From: Rhizobium sp. RCAM05350 | Lineage (GTDB): Bacteria; Pseudomonadota; Alphaproteobacteria; Rhizobiales; Rhizobiaceae | Direction: 5' to 3' | Assembly: GCA_024426085.1 (NCBI GenBank) | Contig: CP087974.1 | Span: 4,444,001 to 4,508,000, forward strand | DNA: 64,000 bases | In this document: positions 30,535 through 40,646 of the stretch, one piece after another | Layout: every line of letters starts with the position of its first letter | Numbering within the stretch: position 1 is the stretch's first letter | The notes under the pieces: generated by a model | Databases searched by the model: none | Seen by the model: only the letters and a program-made list of their open reading frames with translations | What the model was told of the DNA's origin: nothing | Program-made: the position numbers and the translations under genes

Positions 30535-30609
30535 ATGTCACGCATGAAAGGAAAAGTTATGCTGCGTTGCGGCAATAGACGCGCCCGTAAAGCTTATTCA
30601 CAGGGTTAA
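30535..30609 (+). CDS. Possible 24-residue basic peptide
   Basis: ATG after AGGGGGAAA, MSRMKGKVMLRCGNRRARKA, then YSQG and stop. Arg/Lys-rich. The ribosome-binding context is plausible but the spacing is short (about 4 bases) and no family is recognised, so it may be a chance frame in a promoter region that also drives the divergent small membrane gene. Confidence 0.18.
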   Translation: MSRMKGKVMLRCGNRRARKAYSQG

Positions 30610-30759
30610 GCGTATGATTGAATGGGGTTTTACCCGTTGCCACAATTTTTTCACAATGTCTTTACTCTGGTTAATGTAACGCACTGAAATGCGCCGTGAG
30701 TGACCGATTGGACACATCATCTCAGCACGCGGGCCGTTGTTTGATTCCATTATTGGCGT

Positions 30760-31697
30760 TCATCTGCGGCGGCCGGGCAGCAAGCGGCCGTCGAGTACCA
30801 CGAGGCCAGCGGCGATCAGCAGCATGCCGGCAATATCGGTTTGCTCCAGCGTCTCCCCGAGGAAAAGGAAACCGAGGAGAATGGCGCTCGGTGGCACCAA
30901 AAGGGTCACCAGCGATGTATTGGTGGCGCCTGGCGCGGCTCATGATGCGAAAGAACAGGATATAGCCATAAGCGGTCGACAGAAGCGCCAATGCCAGGAT
31001 CGCCAGCATGGAGGTCATCGGCGGAACTGCCAATTGCCATGGCTGATCGACGACCAGGGAGAGCGGCAGCATGATCAGCGTCGATGCGGAGAGCTGTCCG
31101 GCGGCGGTGACCGGCGCTGCCAGTCCCCGGAAGCGCTTGCCGTAGGTCGCAGCAGAAACCATAGCTGATCGCGGCTGCCACCGGAAAGAGCAAAGCCCAG
31201 AGCGGAATGCTGCTGCCTGCCTGCGTGGGGCCGGGCAGGGCGTTTGGGCCGATCAAAACCGCCGTGCCAGTGAGGCCGAGCAGGCAGCCGATGATCTTGG
31301 AAAGGCTCAGCTTCTCGTCCTGCGTCAGCGCATTGGCGATCAGCACCGTCCAGACCGGTGTGGTGGCATTGAGGATGGCTGCGAGGCCTGCGCCGATCTG
31401 CGTCTGGCCAAGGAAGATGAACGTGTGCGGAATGGCATTGTTGATCAGGCCGAGCAGCAGGAATTGCGGCCAGCGGGCCTTCAGTTCGTGGTAGATGTCA
31501 TAGCGGCCGAACACGTAGATGTGCAGCGCCAATGCAGCCAGCGCCACGCGCAGCAGGACAAGGGTAAATGCCGGCACATGCTGGATGGCGATGCGCGCGA
31601 AAAAGAATGAGCCGCCCCAGATCAGACCGAGTAGAGCCAGAAGCCCCCAGGTGGCAAGCGTCATGCGGTTCTGCAGCCCGTCCGTTTTCGCGTGCAT
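30760..31697 (-). CDS. EamA/DMT-family transporter (two frame breaks)
   Basis: About 312 residues with ten membrane segments. First EamA repeat: TWGLLALLGLIWGGSFFFAR, LLGLINNAIPHTFIFLGQ, NATTPVWTVLIANAL; second repeat: LALALLSTAYGYILFFRIMS, PPSAILLGFLFLGETLEQTD and IAGMLLIAAGLVVLDGRLLP. Frame breaks near 31145 and 30915. Start ATG 31697 or 31664. Substrate unknown; exporters of this family often carry amino acids or metabolites. No operon partner; divergent from the CPA2 antiporter gene. Confidence 0.85.
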
Positions 31698-31788
31698 GTG
31701 ACTTGACCTTTCCCTGCCTCATTCGGAACATACCGACGGTTAAGGGGTAAGGTGGGATTTATCCACCCGATTCTTGATCCCGCCATAG

Positions 31789-33196
31789 ATGAAGGATGAA
31801 CTGCTGGAGCCTTTGACGACACAATCCATCGTGGCCGCGGCGCACGAGGGCCAGGGGCTTATCCCCATTGCGATCGTGGTGGCGGTCGCAGCCATTCTGG
31901 GGCTGGGATTCCTGCGCTTGCGTCAACCGCCGCTTGTCGGTTTCATTCTGGCCGGCGTTGCCTTGGGGCCGACAGGGTTCGGCTTCATTTCCAACAGTGC
32001 CAATGTCACGCTGCTTGCCGAAATGGGCGTCGTCGTCCTGTTGTTCTTCATCGGCATGGAGCTGTCGATCAAAGCCTTCGTTCTCAGCCTGCGCCAGTCG
32101 CTGATAGTTGCGGGCGGGCAGGTGATCGCGGCCATCGCAGCGGCAGGCCTGATCGCGCTGATCACCGGCGCAACCATGGCGGAGGGGCTGATCCTCGGCT
32201 TCGTCATCGCGATGTCATCCACCGTCGTTGCCATGAAGATGCTCGAGGATATGGGCGAGTTGCGCAGCGAGACCGGGCGGATTGCCGTCGGCGTGCTGAT
32301 CGCGCAGGATATCGCCGTTGTCCCCATGCTCATCCTGGTCTCAAGTTTTGGTGGCGAGGAGACGCATTTCGCAACGATCGCGATCAAAATGGTCATCGCC
32401 ATCGCCATTCTGGCGGCCCTGCTCTGGTGGTTCGGCCGCCACGGCAAGTTGAAGGTTCCCTATAGCGAGGCCGTCGAGGACAAGGTCGAGATACTGGCGC
32501 TCGGTGCGCTTGCCGTCTGCTTCGGCGCAGCCTGCCATTTTCGGGCCTTGCCGGCATGTCGCCGGCCTATGGCGCGTTTCTGTCCGGCATCGTGATCGGC
32601 AACTCGACGCTACGCAGCCGGGTCATACCGGTGATCGAGCCGATCCAGAGCATACTGCTGGTGGTCTTTTCCTGTCGATCGGTCTGCTGATCGACCTGAC
32701 CTTCATCGGTGAGAATTTCTGGTCGGTGCTGAGCGCTGCGCTGATCGTGATTGCGGCGAAGACCGTGCTGAATATTTTCCTATTGCGCAAGACCGGCTCA
32801 TCACCGCAGATCGCTCTGGTCGCCGGCCTGTCCATGGCGCAGATCGGCGAGTTCTCGTTCGTGCTTGCCGCTGCGGGTCTTGGCGCAGGTGTCTTGCAGT
32901 TTGATACCTACAAGGTGGCAATTGCCGTCACGGCAGTCTCGTTGCTGGTCTCGCCACTCTGGGTCAGCATGATGCACCGGCTCGAAAACATCGCTTCCGA
33001 ACATCTGCTGACCTATCGCAAGGCTTTTGCGGTCGCCTATGCGGGCGAACTGAGCGAGCTGTCGAAACGGGGCGCAGCACTTGCCGGTGCCCGCTGGTCG
33101 CTGAAGCTGCGCTACCGCGCATTTCGTCTGGCCCGCCACCATCGGCGGCGGGCGCGATTAGAAAACAAGCCTGAGGCGGACATTACAGAGCGCTGA
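31789..33196 (+). CDS. CPA2-family monovalent cation:proton antiporter, KefB-like membrane domain (two frame breaks)
   Basis: About 468 residues with roughly twelve spans (ILGLGFLRLRQPPLVGFILA; GVVVLLFFIGMELS; MSSTVVAMKMLEDM). It corresponds to the Na+/H+ exchanger domain of KefB/KefC but stops after a basic tail (RHHRRRARLENK) without the TrkA-N nucleotide-binding domain, which is about 600 residues in full-length Kef proteins. The break positions are near 32540 and 32670. It could be a K+/H+ or Na+/H+ antiporter. ATG 31789 is used. The 3' end overlaps the MltB gene on the other strand by 14 bp. Confidence 0.85.
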
Positions 33197-34392
33197 GAAC
33201 CGCTTGCGTTGCCCAGCCATCGGCCGGCATGCCGAGACGCAGCTGCTCCTTCTGAAGAGCCGCACGTGTGCCGGAGCCAAGGATGCCGTCGATCTTGCCG
33301 ACGTCATGGCCCATGGCCTGCAGTTTCGCCTGCAGGGCCTTCATGCCTTCGTCGTTCAATCCCGGTTCTGGACTATGCGTGTCGTAAGATGGAGCGCCTG
33401 CGAGCCGGGTGGCGAAATAGGCGGCCGAGGTCGTGTAGATGAACGACTGATTCCACTCAAGATAGATATTGAAGTTCGGATAGGTCAGGAAGGCAACGCC
33501 GTGGCGGCCCTGCGGAATGACCAGTGACGAGGCCAGCTGCGGAAAGGCGGTGTTGCCTGTCGCGCGGTTTGACGCCGAGCGCGAACCAGTCGCCAGCGGT
33601 CATTCCTGTCTGCAGCCCGGTCTTCTCCCAGGGCAGGTTTTCCGGCAGGCTCACTTCCTGGATCCAGGGCTGGCCAGCGGTGAAGCCGAGGCTCTTGATG
33701 AATTTGGCAGCGGTCAGGATGGCGTCCGGCGAACTCTGCTTGAGGTTGACATGACCGTCGCCATCGCCATCCATACCCTGCGCGATAATGTCTTCCGGCA
33801 GCATCTGGACCTGGCCGATTTCGCCGGCCCAGGCACCGGTCGTGGTTTCTGGATCGAGATCGCCGTGCTGGACCATTTCGATCGCCGAGATCAGCTGCGG
33901 GCGGAACATTTCAGGGCGGCGGCAGTCATGCGCCAGTGTCACCAGTGCGTTGCGGGTGTTGAAGTCACCTTGAACGGCGCCGAAATCCGTTTCCATCGCC
34001 CAGAATGCGGTGATCACCGGAGCCGGAACGCCGAACTCCTTTTCCGCCCGTTCGAAGATCGCGGCATATTCCTTCATCTTCTTGGCGCCGATATCCAACC
34101 GTGCCTTGCTGACGGTGCGCTGCGAGAATTCAGTAAAGCTCTGCTTGAACACACCCTGGGCACGGTCGCGGCTCAGCACTTTTTCGGAGATGGCGGCACC
34201 AGCCAGAGCGCGATCGGCCACGTCGGCCGGAATGCCCTTGGCAATCGCCTCGGCCTTGACGCCTTGCAGGAAGGTCGCGAGGTCGCCGCCGCAGGGAGCG
34301 GCCGGCGCGGCTGCCTGTTGCGCAAGGGCAGATGAGGTCAAAAGGGTGAGAAAACCGATCGAAAGAACGGAGCGCAGTGTGCTGCGTGTCAT
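33183..34392 (-). CDS. Lytic murein transglycosylase MltB family with C-terminal peptidoglycan-binding domain (one frame break)
   Basis: About 402 residues. Signal peptide at 1-25 (SIGFLTLLTSSALAQQ), SLT_2 catalytic domain with VITAFWAMETDFGA (catalytic Glu), GEIGQVQMLPEDI and DGDGHVNL, and a PG_binding_1 domain at the end (LQAKLQAMGHDVGKIDGILG, SGTRAALQKEQ). Cleaves glycan strands with 1,6-anhydro product. The frame breaks near 33577, between FALGVKPR and the continuation TGNTAFPQLASSLVIPQG. ATG 34392 opens MTRSTLRSVLSIGF. It is 131 bp downstream of the GH25 gene, same strand. Confidence 0.88.
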
Positions 34393-34523
34393 CGCAAGTC
34401 CTTGTTGTAAGGCCGAAACCGGCCGAAAGCAGCGGGAAAACCGCTGCTCCTGTTTCGCTGAAAATATGGCAGCGGCTGTCGCACGGCAATGGGGCGGAAT
34501 GAAGAATTGCCGCTGCGCCTGTC

Positions 34524-35324
34524 TCAGTTTTGCGCCGATGCCTGGGGTTTGGAAACAGCAGCTACCCAGCTCTTCCAGTTCTTCTGGGATCCCCATGAAA
34601 ACATTGATATCGGCGTTACCGTCGATGCCGGGGATCACGCCTGTGCTGGTGTACTGCCAGAAGGCCCAGCGGCGCTCCAGATAAATCTCCGTCGGATGCG
34701 GCGACCGAACGGACCCAGAAATGATAGTCCTTGAACTGGCCGACGAGATTGTCGCTGGTGGAAATCGACCGAGGTATAGATGATAGGGCGCTTGCCGTAA
34801 TGTGCTTCCAGCCGGTCCATGAACCGCTTCATTTCGGTCTGGACGGTGAGTGGTGACGGCCGGTAGTGGCAGGTTTTGGATTCGCCGTTCCATTCGACGT
34901 CGAGAACCGGCGGCAGGTGGACGGCGCTTTTCGGCACATTGGCGATGAACCAATCTGCCTGCTGGTCGGCCGTCGAGCAGAAATAGTAGAAGTGATAGGG
35001 CGCATAGGGCAGGCCGGCGGCGCGGGCCTGTTGCCAGTATTCGTTGAATTTCGCGTCGACCCGATCCTTGCCTTCGGTTGCCTTGATGAAGGCGAAGGAC
35101 ACGCCGGAGCCCTTTACCTTGGCCCAGTCGATATCGCCCTGCCATTTCGACACATCGACACCGTGGATATTATGATGCTGTGGCGTGCGTACGCCAAAGT
35201 TCTGCGGATCCTTGTCCTGAAATCGTGGCGGGATCGATGCGGTGGAGACGAGATCGTAATCTGTCGATGTGCAGGCGGAAAGAAGCGAGACAATAGGCAG
35301 AAGAGCCAGGAATAGCCGGCGCAT
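34524..35324 (-). CDS. Lipoprotein glycoside hydrolase family 25 muramidase (about three frame breaks)
   Basis: About 266 residues. Lipoprotein signal with lipobox LLSAC near residue 15. GH25 motifs: NIHGVDVSKWQGDIDWAKV (catalytic Asp), FAFIKATEGKDRVDAKF, PYHFYYFCSTADQQADW, PPVLDVEWN (catalytic Asp/Glu) and FWQYTSTGVIPGIDGNADI. Cuts the MurNAc-GlcNAc bond. Frame breaks near 34757, 34697 and 34601. With them corrected, the protein ends SWVAAVSKPQASAQN before a TGA at 34524. One uncorrected frame runs on into the MltB gene and would mimic a fusion. ATG 35324. Outer-membrane anchored, probably active on its own sacculus. Confidence 0.85.
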
Positions 35325-35363
35325 GAGGTTTCCGTTCTGAAACGATCGACGTTGCTGCCTCAC

Positions 35364-35427
35364 ACGATGATATCCGCTGATGTGAATCCCCCAGGAGGCG
35401 TGAACCTCATTTTCACCATATCATCGT
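35364..35427. repeat. Long-range inverted repeat between GH25 and btaB genes
   Basis: ACGATGATAT at 35364-35373 and ATATCATCGT at 35418-35427 are perfect complements 44 bp apart. The interval also has GTGAA/TTCAC arms. It lies in the upstream region of the GH25 gene (and downstream of btaB). Function not evident. Confidence 0.35.
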
Positions 35428-35523
35428 AAAAATTGAGTTAGTTTCAAGCGGCAATTACCAAAGCAGCGAGCTTGCCAACGGTCAAACCGTAGAACACGTT
35501 GATTTCGCTGAGCTTGCGCCGGC

Positions 35524-36192
35524 TTATTGCGCCGCGCGCCGGTAAGTGAAGAGCCAGGCGTAGCCGCGGCCGATCGGCCGGAATTCCAACGTGTCGCCGA
35601 ATTTGGCGGCATTTGATCTGAGCACCGTCTCCATCGTCTTGCGTGGCGTGACATGGAACCGTTGCAACCAGGCCTGCAGCCCACGGCGGAACAAGCCCGG
35701 CAAGCGCTCCTGCTGGCCGAAATCGGCGATATGGAGCGATCCGCCGGGATTGAGCGCCGCGATGGCCGCGCCGATGGCCTTTTCCCAATCGGGGATCATC
35801 GACAGGGCGTAGGAGATGACAATCCGATCAAACCCGGCTTCACCGAATTCGGATGCCTGGAAATCGGTTGCGTCGGCGACGCGCAGGATTGTCCTGTTCC
35901 GGCCGGGTTTGCCGAGTTTTGCCTCGGCGGATACGAGCATTTCCGCCGAAATGTCGAGCCCGAAGAGCCTTGCGTGCGGAAACCGGCTGCCGATCAGTGC
36001 CAGGTTGCGACCGGTGCCGCAGCCGACTTCAAGCACGCTGCCACCGGCCGGAACGTTCAGTTCGTTGATCAGCGTGTCGCGCCCGAACAGATAGTATTTG
36101 CGGGTCAGATCGTAGAAGTGCCGCTGGGTGCGATACATCCGGTCCATGCGGTCGGCATGGCTGTTGCCTGCATCGGTCTCGATGGCCGTCAT
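35524..36192 (-). CDS. btaB: S-adenosylmethionine-dependent methyltransferase of betaine lipid synthesis (BtaB)
   Basis: Intact, 222 residues. Methylates diacylglyceryl-homoserine three times to DGTS, the betaine lipid. SAM motif I is VLEVGCGTGRNLALI near residue 48, followed by LFGLDISAEMLVSAEAKL, ISYALSMIPDWEKAI and LHIADFGQQ. The ATG overlaps the btaA stop by four bases (ATGA), as in the coupled pair known in Rhodobacter and Sinorhizobium, where phosphate starvation induces it. No obvious PhoB box was proven here. Confidence 0.9.
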   Translation of the reverse strand: MTAIETDAGNSHADRMDRMYRTQRHFYDLTRKYYLFGRDTLINELNVPAGGSVLEVGCGTGRNLALIGSRFPHARLFGLDISAEMLVSAEAKLGKPGRNRTILRVADATDFQASEFGEAGFDRIVISYALSMIPDWEKAIGAAIAALNPGGSLHIADFGQQERLPGLFRRGLQAWLQRFHVTPRKTMETVLRSNAAKFGDTLEFRPIGRGYAWLFTYRRAAQ

Positions 36193-37439
36193 GCTGTCTT
36201 CCTGTAGATGTGGAAGCCGCCATAGATCGCCGAACGATCCTTCAGGTTGAGCGCCTGCGATTGGTCGGCATCGTATTGCCACTGGCCGAGCAAGGTCTGC
36301 GACACGCGGCCTTCGAGAATGCTGGCCTCGGCTGCGGTGCGGAAGATGACTGTGGCACCCTCGGCTGCGGTGCGGGTAATTTCCGTCCACAGGTCGTTGA
36401 GCTGGCGGTCGTTCATCCAGTCTTGTGCATCCAAGAGGACATAGCGATCGACAGAACCGGCCGGTTTCTTGGCGAGAAGCTCGGTGAAGCTGGCATGATG
36501 CACATGCACCCGCTCGGCGTTGTTGCGGATCGTTTCGTGGCGGTTGGCCTGCAGGTAATCCGGCAGTTCGCCCTCATGCGGCATCGGATAACGGCGGGCG
36601 AAAGCCTGCCAGGCGAAGTAGTTTTCTCTCAGCGGGAAATGGCAGCATAGCTTTTCAAGCCGGTGGCGCAGCACGCCGGCCAGCGATTTTTCTTCGCTGA
36701 GGCTTGCCAGTTCGTCGAACTGCTGCGGCGGAATGCCGAGACCGAACAGCGAGCTCTTGCGGCTGGTGATCCAGCGGATGACCGGGCGATCGAACAGTGG
36801 AGCGAGGCGCTCGTCGAAGAACTGGCGCTGTTCCGCGCATCGAGCGGGCGTTGGCAAGCTCGCTCGGATCGACGCCATGCAGACGGGCCAGTAGGTGGCC
36901 AAGGCCGATGAAGCGGCCAAGCAGGCCGGTGCGGTAGATGTTCTTGCCGAAAACCCTGATGCGGCGCTGGCCTGTCAGGCCGCGGCTGTTCCAGTATTGC
37001 CGGGTGGCATTGTCGAGCTTCGGCGCGATGAAAAGATCATAGGCCTGGACGTTGCTGGCATGATCATGGCGGGCGAGGAACCGGACGATATCGGCATGGC
37101 CGGGCAGGTTGCGGAAAGCCGCAAGCTTCAGCCGGTTGAGAGCGACGTGATGGGGATTGAGGTCGACGACATCAATGCGCTCGGGCGCTGCCGAGAGATA
37201 GGCCAGCATATTGCAACCGCCGGAGCCGATGGTGACGATGTGATGCTCGGGGCGATCTGCATGGCTGCCATATCGACGGCCGGATCTTCCCAGATTTGCG
37301 GATAGACGAGCCCGGTGAAGAGTAGTCCGAAAAGGCGCTCCGACAGTCCCTCCAAAGTCAGCGCCTTATGCTGGATCAGAGCGGTTTTCAGCTTGCGGTT
37401 TTTCTTGCCGTAGCCTGCATCGGGTGCGAGATCGGTCAT
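36189..37439 (-). CDS. btaA: S-adenosylmethionine:diacylglycerol 3-amino-3-carboxypropyl transferase (BtaA) (about two frame breaks)
   Basis: About 416 residues. Transfers the aminocarboxypropyl group of SAM to diacylglycerol, the first step to DGTS. Segments: GLLFTGLVYPQIWEDPAVDM, NMLAYLSAAPERIDVVDLNP, LNRLKLAAFRNLPG, QYWNSRGLTGQRRIRVFGKN and YVLLDAQDWMNDRQLNDLW. Frame breaks near 37220-37250 (after QIAPS) and near 36840 (after DPSELANARS). ATG 37439. The btaB start overlaps its stop, so both enzymes should be made together. DGTS replaces phosphatidylcholine under phosphate limitation. Confidence 0.9.
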
Positions 37440-37584
37440 GTCATCCTGCCATCCGTTAAAGTTGGAGGTGCTTCTAAGACGAGTCCGCTACACTTTGATG
37501 ACGATGGGCTTATACAATTTCTCATCCATAAGAATTGATTAAGTTTGTACATGTTAGATAAACTAACTTTTTCGGGGCGCTAAC

Positions 37585-39162
37585 ATGATGTTAAAGGCTT
37601 TTCTGCCGAAGTCCGAGCAGCGGCATGCTGTAGTGGGCGCGGTGATCGGGGGCGTTATTCCCTGCAGTTTGTATTTTTTATGACAATATAAGCGCTGATG
37701 TTCACGGGTTTTGGGGCGGTGGAGCGCTGGCACCCTCCCATATTTCCCTCATCGTGATGCCGCTGGTCTGCGGTTTGTTCTTCTACCAAAGGGGGCGTGC
37801 GCAACGCCGTCTGGTGGACGAACTTGAGCTGCGGCGCAAGACGGAAGAAAACCTGTCACGGGCTGTCCATACCGATCAGCTGACCGGTATCGCCAATCGT
37901 GTCAGCGTTGGAGCGCGATCTTCGCGAACTGTTATCCACGGGATCGATGCCGGCGGGCCGCACCGCACTTTTGATGCTCGATCTCGACCGTTTTAAATTC
38001 GTCAACGATCTGATGGGGCACGATGCCGGCGACGAGTTGCTCGTCGCGCTTGGCAGGCGGCTGATTCAGGCGATGTCGGGCATCGCCGCGGTCTATCGGC
38101 TGGGGGAGACGAGTTTGTCATCGTCGTCGCCGGTTCACCGTCCGACGGCAAGCTTGACGATATCTGCGTGACGATCAAGAACCTGCTCGTTGAGCCCTTT
38201 CAGCTTTCCTCCGCACAGTTCTGGACGGGCGGCAGCATTGGTGTCGCCTATATAGAGCCGGACGACCGGTCAATTTCGGCGGTTCTCAAGCGCGCCGACC
38301 TCGCGCTCTACAAGGCCAAGGAAATTGCCGGCAACAGCCACATGGTCTACGCGCCGGAAATGGCGGAGGAGGCAACGCGGAAAGGCGAGATCGAATATGA
38401 TCTTTCCCGCGTTGGCGGCCGGAGAGTTCTATCTGGAATACCAGCCCATCGTCGGTATCGAAAGCCGGGCAATTCGCTCCTTTGAAGCGCTGATTCGCTG
38501 GCGCCACCCCGACAAGGGCATCATTCCGCCCGATCATTTCATTGCTGCTGCCGAAAAGACCGGCCTGATTCTGCCGATCGGAAACTGGGTGTTGAGAACC
38601 GCCTGCCTGGAGGCGTCGCGGTGGCCGGCGCCGACCGGCATCGTGGTCAATGTCGCTGGCGACCAGTTCAAGGATCGTGCCTTCGTTCCCCATGTGAAAG
38701 CGTGCCTTGCAGAAGCTGGGCTTGCGCCCGGCCGCTTGACCATCGAGGTGACAGAATCGATCTTCTATGTCGATGCGGCCATCATAAGCGACAGCCTGAC
38801 GGAGCTTCGCGCTCATGGGGTGCGCATCGCGCCTCGATGATTTCGGCATCGGATTTTCGTCGATCAACAATCTCAGGCGCTTTCCTCTCGATCAGCTCAA
38901 GGTTGATCGCTCGTTCACCCAGGCGATGCTCGGCAATCAGCGGGATGCCGAAATCGTCGATATCATCCTGCAACTCGGAAACACGTTTCAGGTGTCGACC
39001 ACCATCGAGGGCATCGAAACCGAGGGGCAGATGGAGTTCGTACGGGCGCTCGGCGCCTCGGAAGCCCAGGGGTTTCTGATTTCGAGGCCGGTCTCGGCGG
39101 AGGGGGCATTTGCTATTCTCCAGCGGGAACCGGAAAAGCTCGCGGCACGATCGGTTGGCTAG
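37585..39162 (+). CDS. GGDEF-EAL cyclic-di-GMP turnover protein (five frame breaks)
   Basis: About 525 residues. A short N-terminal membrane region (HISLIVMPLVCGLFFYQRG), then a GGDEF domain starting at HTDQLTGIANR, with LDLDRFKFVNDLMGHDAGDE and RLGGDEFVIVVAG (the GGDEF site is intact once one G at about 38105 is restored). The EAL domain has YQPIVGIESRAIRSFEALIR, LDDFGIGFSSINNLRRFP and LKVDRSFTQAM; the EAL signature is present. Both activities are possible. Frame breaks near 37680, 37905, 38105, 38415 and 38828. ATG 37585 or 37588. Divergent from btaA. Confidence 0.87.
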
Positions 39163-39205
39163 AAACATGTTTAGCATCAAAGTGATTGCCACAAAGCCTT
39201 CCTAA

Positions 39206-40604
39206 ATGCATGGAATCCTGTTCTTCTGGCAATGGCGAAGCAGGGGCGGTGTGTATGCGGAAAAAAGGTGGTTCTGGCTCGCTGGCTCGGTATCGACAGC
39301 CGTGGCGGCTGTCGTGGGCTGGCTTGTCGCCGCACCGCCGGACCTGCTGAGGGTCGGTGACAGTTATGCGGCCAAGATCGTCTGCTCGAACCTTTTCATT
39401 GCCGATAGGGATGCGAATTCGGTTCTGGCCGACGATGTCCAGGCGCCTGGGCATCCTCTTTGCGGCTGGTGCGCATATCCGTCGATGACACCCGAAAAGC
39501 CGTTACGGCGCGTATGTTCGGTTTTGCGGCACCCGGTCGGGCTGTTTATCGTGAAGGTCTCGGCTGCACCAATGTGACCGAGGGCGAGTTCGCGGCGTTT
39601 CCCGGAAACAGGCAACTTCGCCGCAGGCCGCCGCAATCGGATGACGGCAAACCGTGGCCGGATGGTAGCGGCACGGCCGTCAATCCGGTTGTTCAGACGC
39701 TTTTGACCGATCCGCAGCTTTCCGGGCCTGGCATGCGCGCCATCGTCGTCGTCAAGGACGGCAGGATCGTCCGGGAAAGCTATGGCGAGGGTTTCAACAG
39801 CGCGACGCCGCTGCTCGGGTGGTCGATGACCAAGTCGGTGACGGCTGCCCTGATCGGCTTGAGGATCTCGCGACGGCCAGATGGCGCTCGACCGGACCGA
39901 ATTGTTGCCGCAATGGCGAAACGATCCGCGCAGCCAGATAAAGCTGGCCGACCTGATGGCGATGCAGAGCGGGCTTCAGTTCAACGAGGACTATGGCGAC
40001 GTGACCGACGTCACGCGCATGCTTTACCTCGAAGGCGACATGGCCAATTTCTCGGCGGCCAAGCCACTGGAGGCAATGCCGGGCGAGCGTTTCAGCTATT
40101 CCAGCGGCACATCGACCATCCTGTCGCGGCTCTGGATGGACACGTTCGCCAGCGTGCGCGAGGCGTTGACCTTTCCACGCGCAGCGCTCTTCAGGCCGCT
40201 CGGCATGAACAGTGCGGTTCTGGAGCCGGACGCGCACGGCACCTTTGTCGGCTCTTCCTATATGTATGCGACGGCACGCGATTGGGCCCGGTTTGGCCTC
40301 TTCCTCCTGCAGAACGGCAGCTGGAACGGTGAACAATTGTTGCCGCTGGACTTTGTCAGCTACATGCGCACTCCGACCCAGGCATCTGGCGGCCGCTACG
40401 GGGCAGGGCAGGTCTGGACGAAGTTCGGAAATGAGGGCGGTCCGCCTTTGCCCGGTGATGCCTACTGGCTGCAGGGGCATGATGGTCAGACAGTGATGCT
40501 GGTGCCGTCTCTCGGCCTCGCCGTCGTCCGGTTGGGACTGACGCCGTTGCAGCGGCTATGATGTGCGCCAGCTGCAAGCCAAAATAATAGAGGCGGTCGA
40601 CTGA
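39206..40604 (+). CDS. Beta-lactamase-family (class C-like) serine hydrolase (about three frame breaks)
   Basis: About 465 residues. An N-terminal membrane/signal segment (WFWLAGSVSTAVAAVVGWLV), then a penicillin-binding-protein-like domain with the nucleophile motif LGWSMTKSVTAALIG (Ser-x-x-Lys), MQSGLQFNEDYGD, the Tyr motif RFSYSSGT and a C-terminal WLQGHDGQTVMLVPS in the KTG-equivalent position, lacking a classical KTG. Esterase or carboxypeptidase-type activity is more likely than beta-lactam resistance. Frame breaks near 39455, 39870 and 40545; the corrected C-terminus is YDVRQLQAKIIEAVD. The start could be 39206 or a little downstream (GTG near 39251). Terminator overlaps the stop. Confidence 0.78.
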
Positions 40605-40612
40605 CCGCCTCT
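40589..40612 (+). terminator. Hairpin overlapping the stop codon of the serine hydrolase gene
   Basis: Perfect 10-bp stem AGAGGCGGTC / GACCGCCTCT with a 4-base loop, spanning the TGA at 40602. No T-run follows, so it is a bidirectional or partial terminator at the convergent boundary with the lytic transglycosylase gene. Confidence 0.7.
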
Positions 40613-40646
40613 AAATCTCGAAATATGATGGGGAGGCTGTTAGGCC

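Noticed and set aside
33457-35145. Apparent 562-residue GH25-MltB fusion protein
   Set aside because: Its N-terminal third is the wrong frame of GH25. The corrected GH25 frame ends at TGA 34524, and MltB has its own signal peptide from ATG 34392.
37585-39162. GGDEF/EAL gene as a decayed pseudogene
   Set aside because: Five breaks, but all catalytic motifs persist across frames and the same error pattern hits essential genes nearby; sequencing error is simpler.
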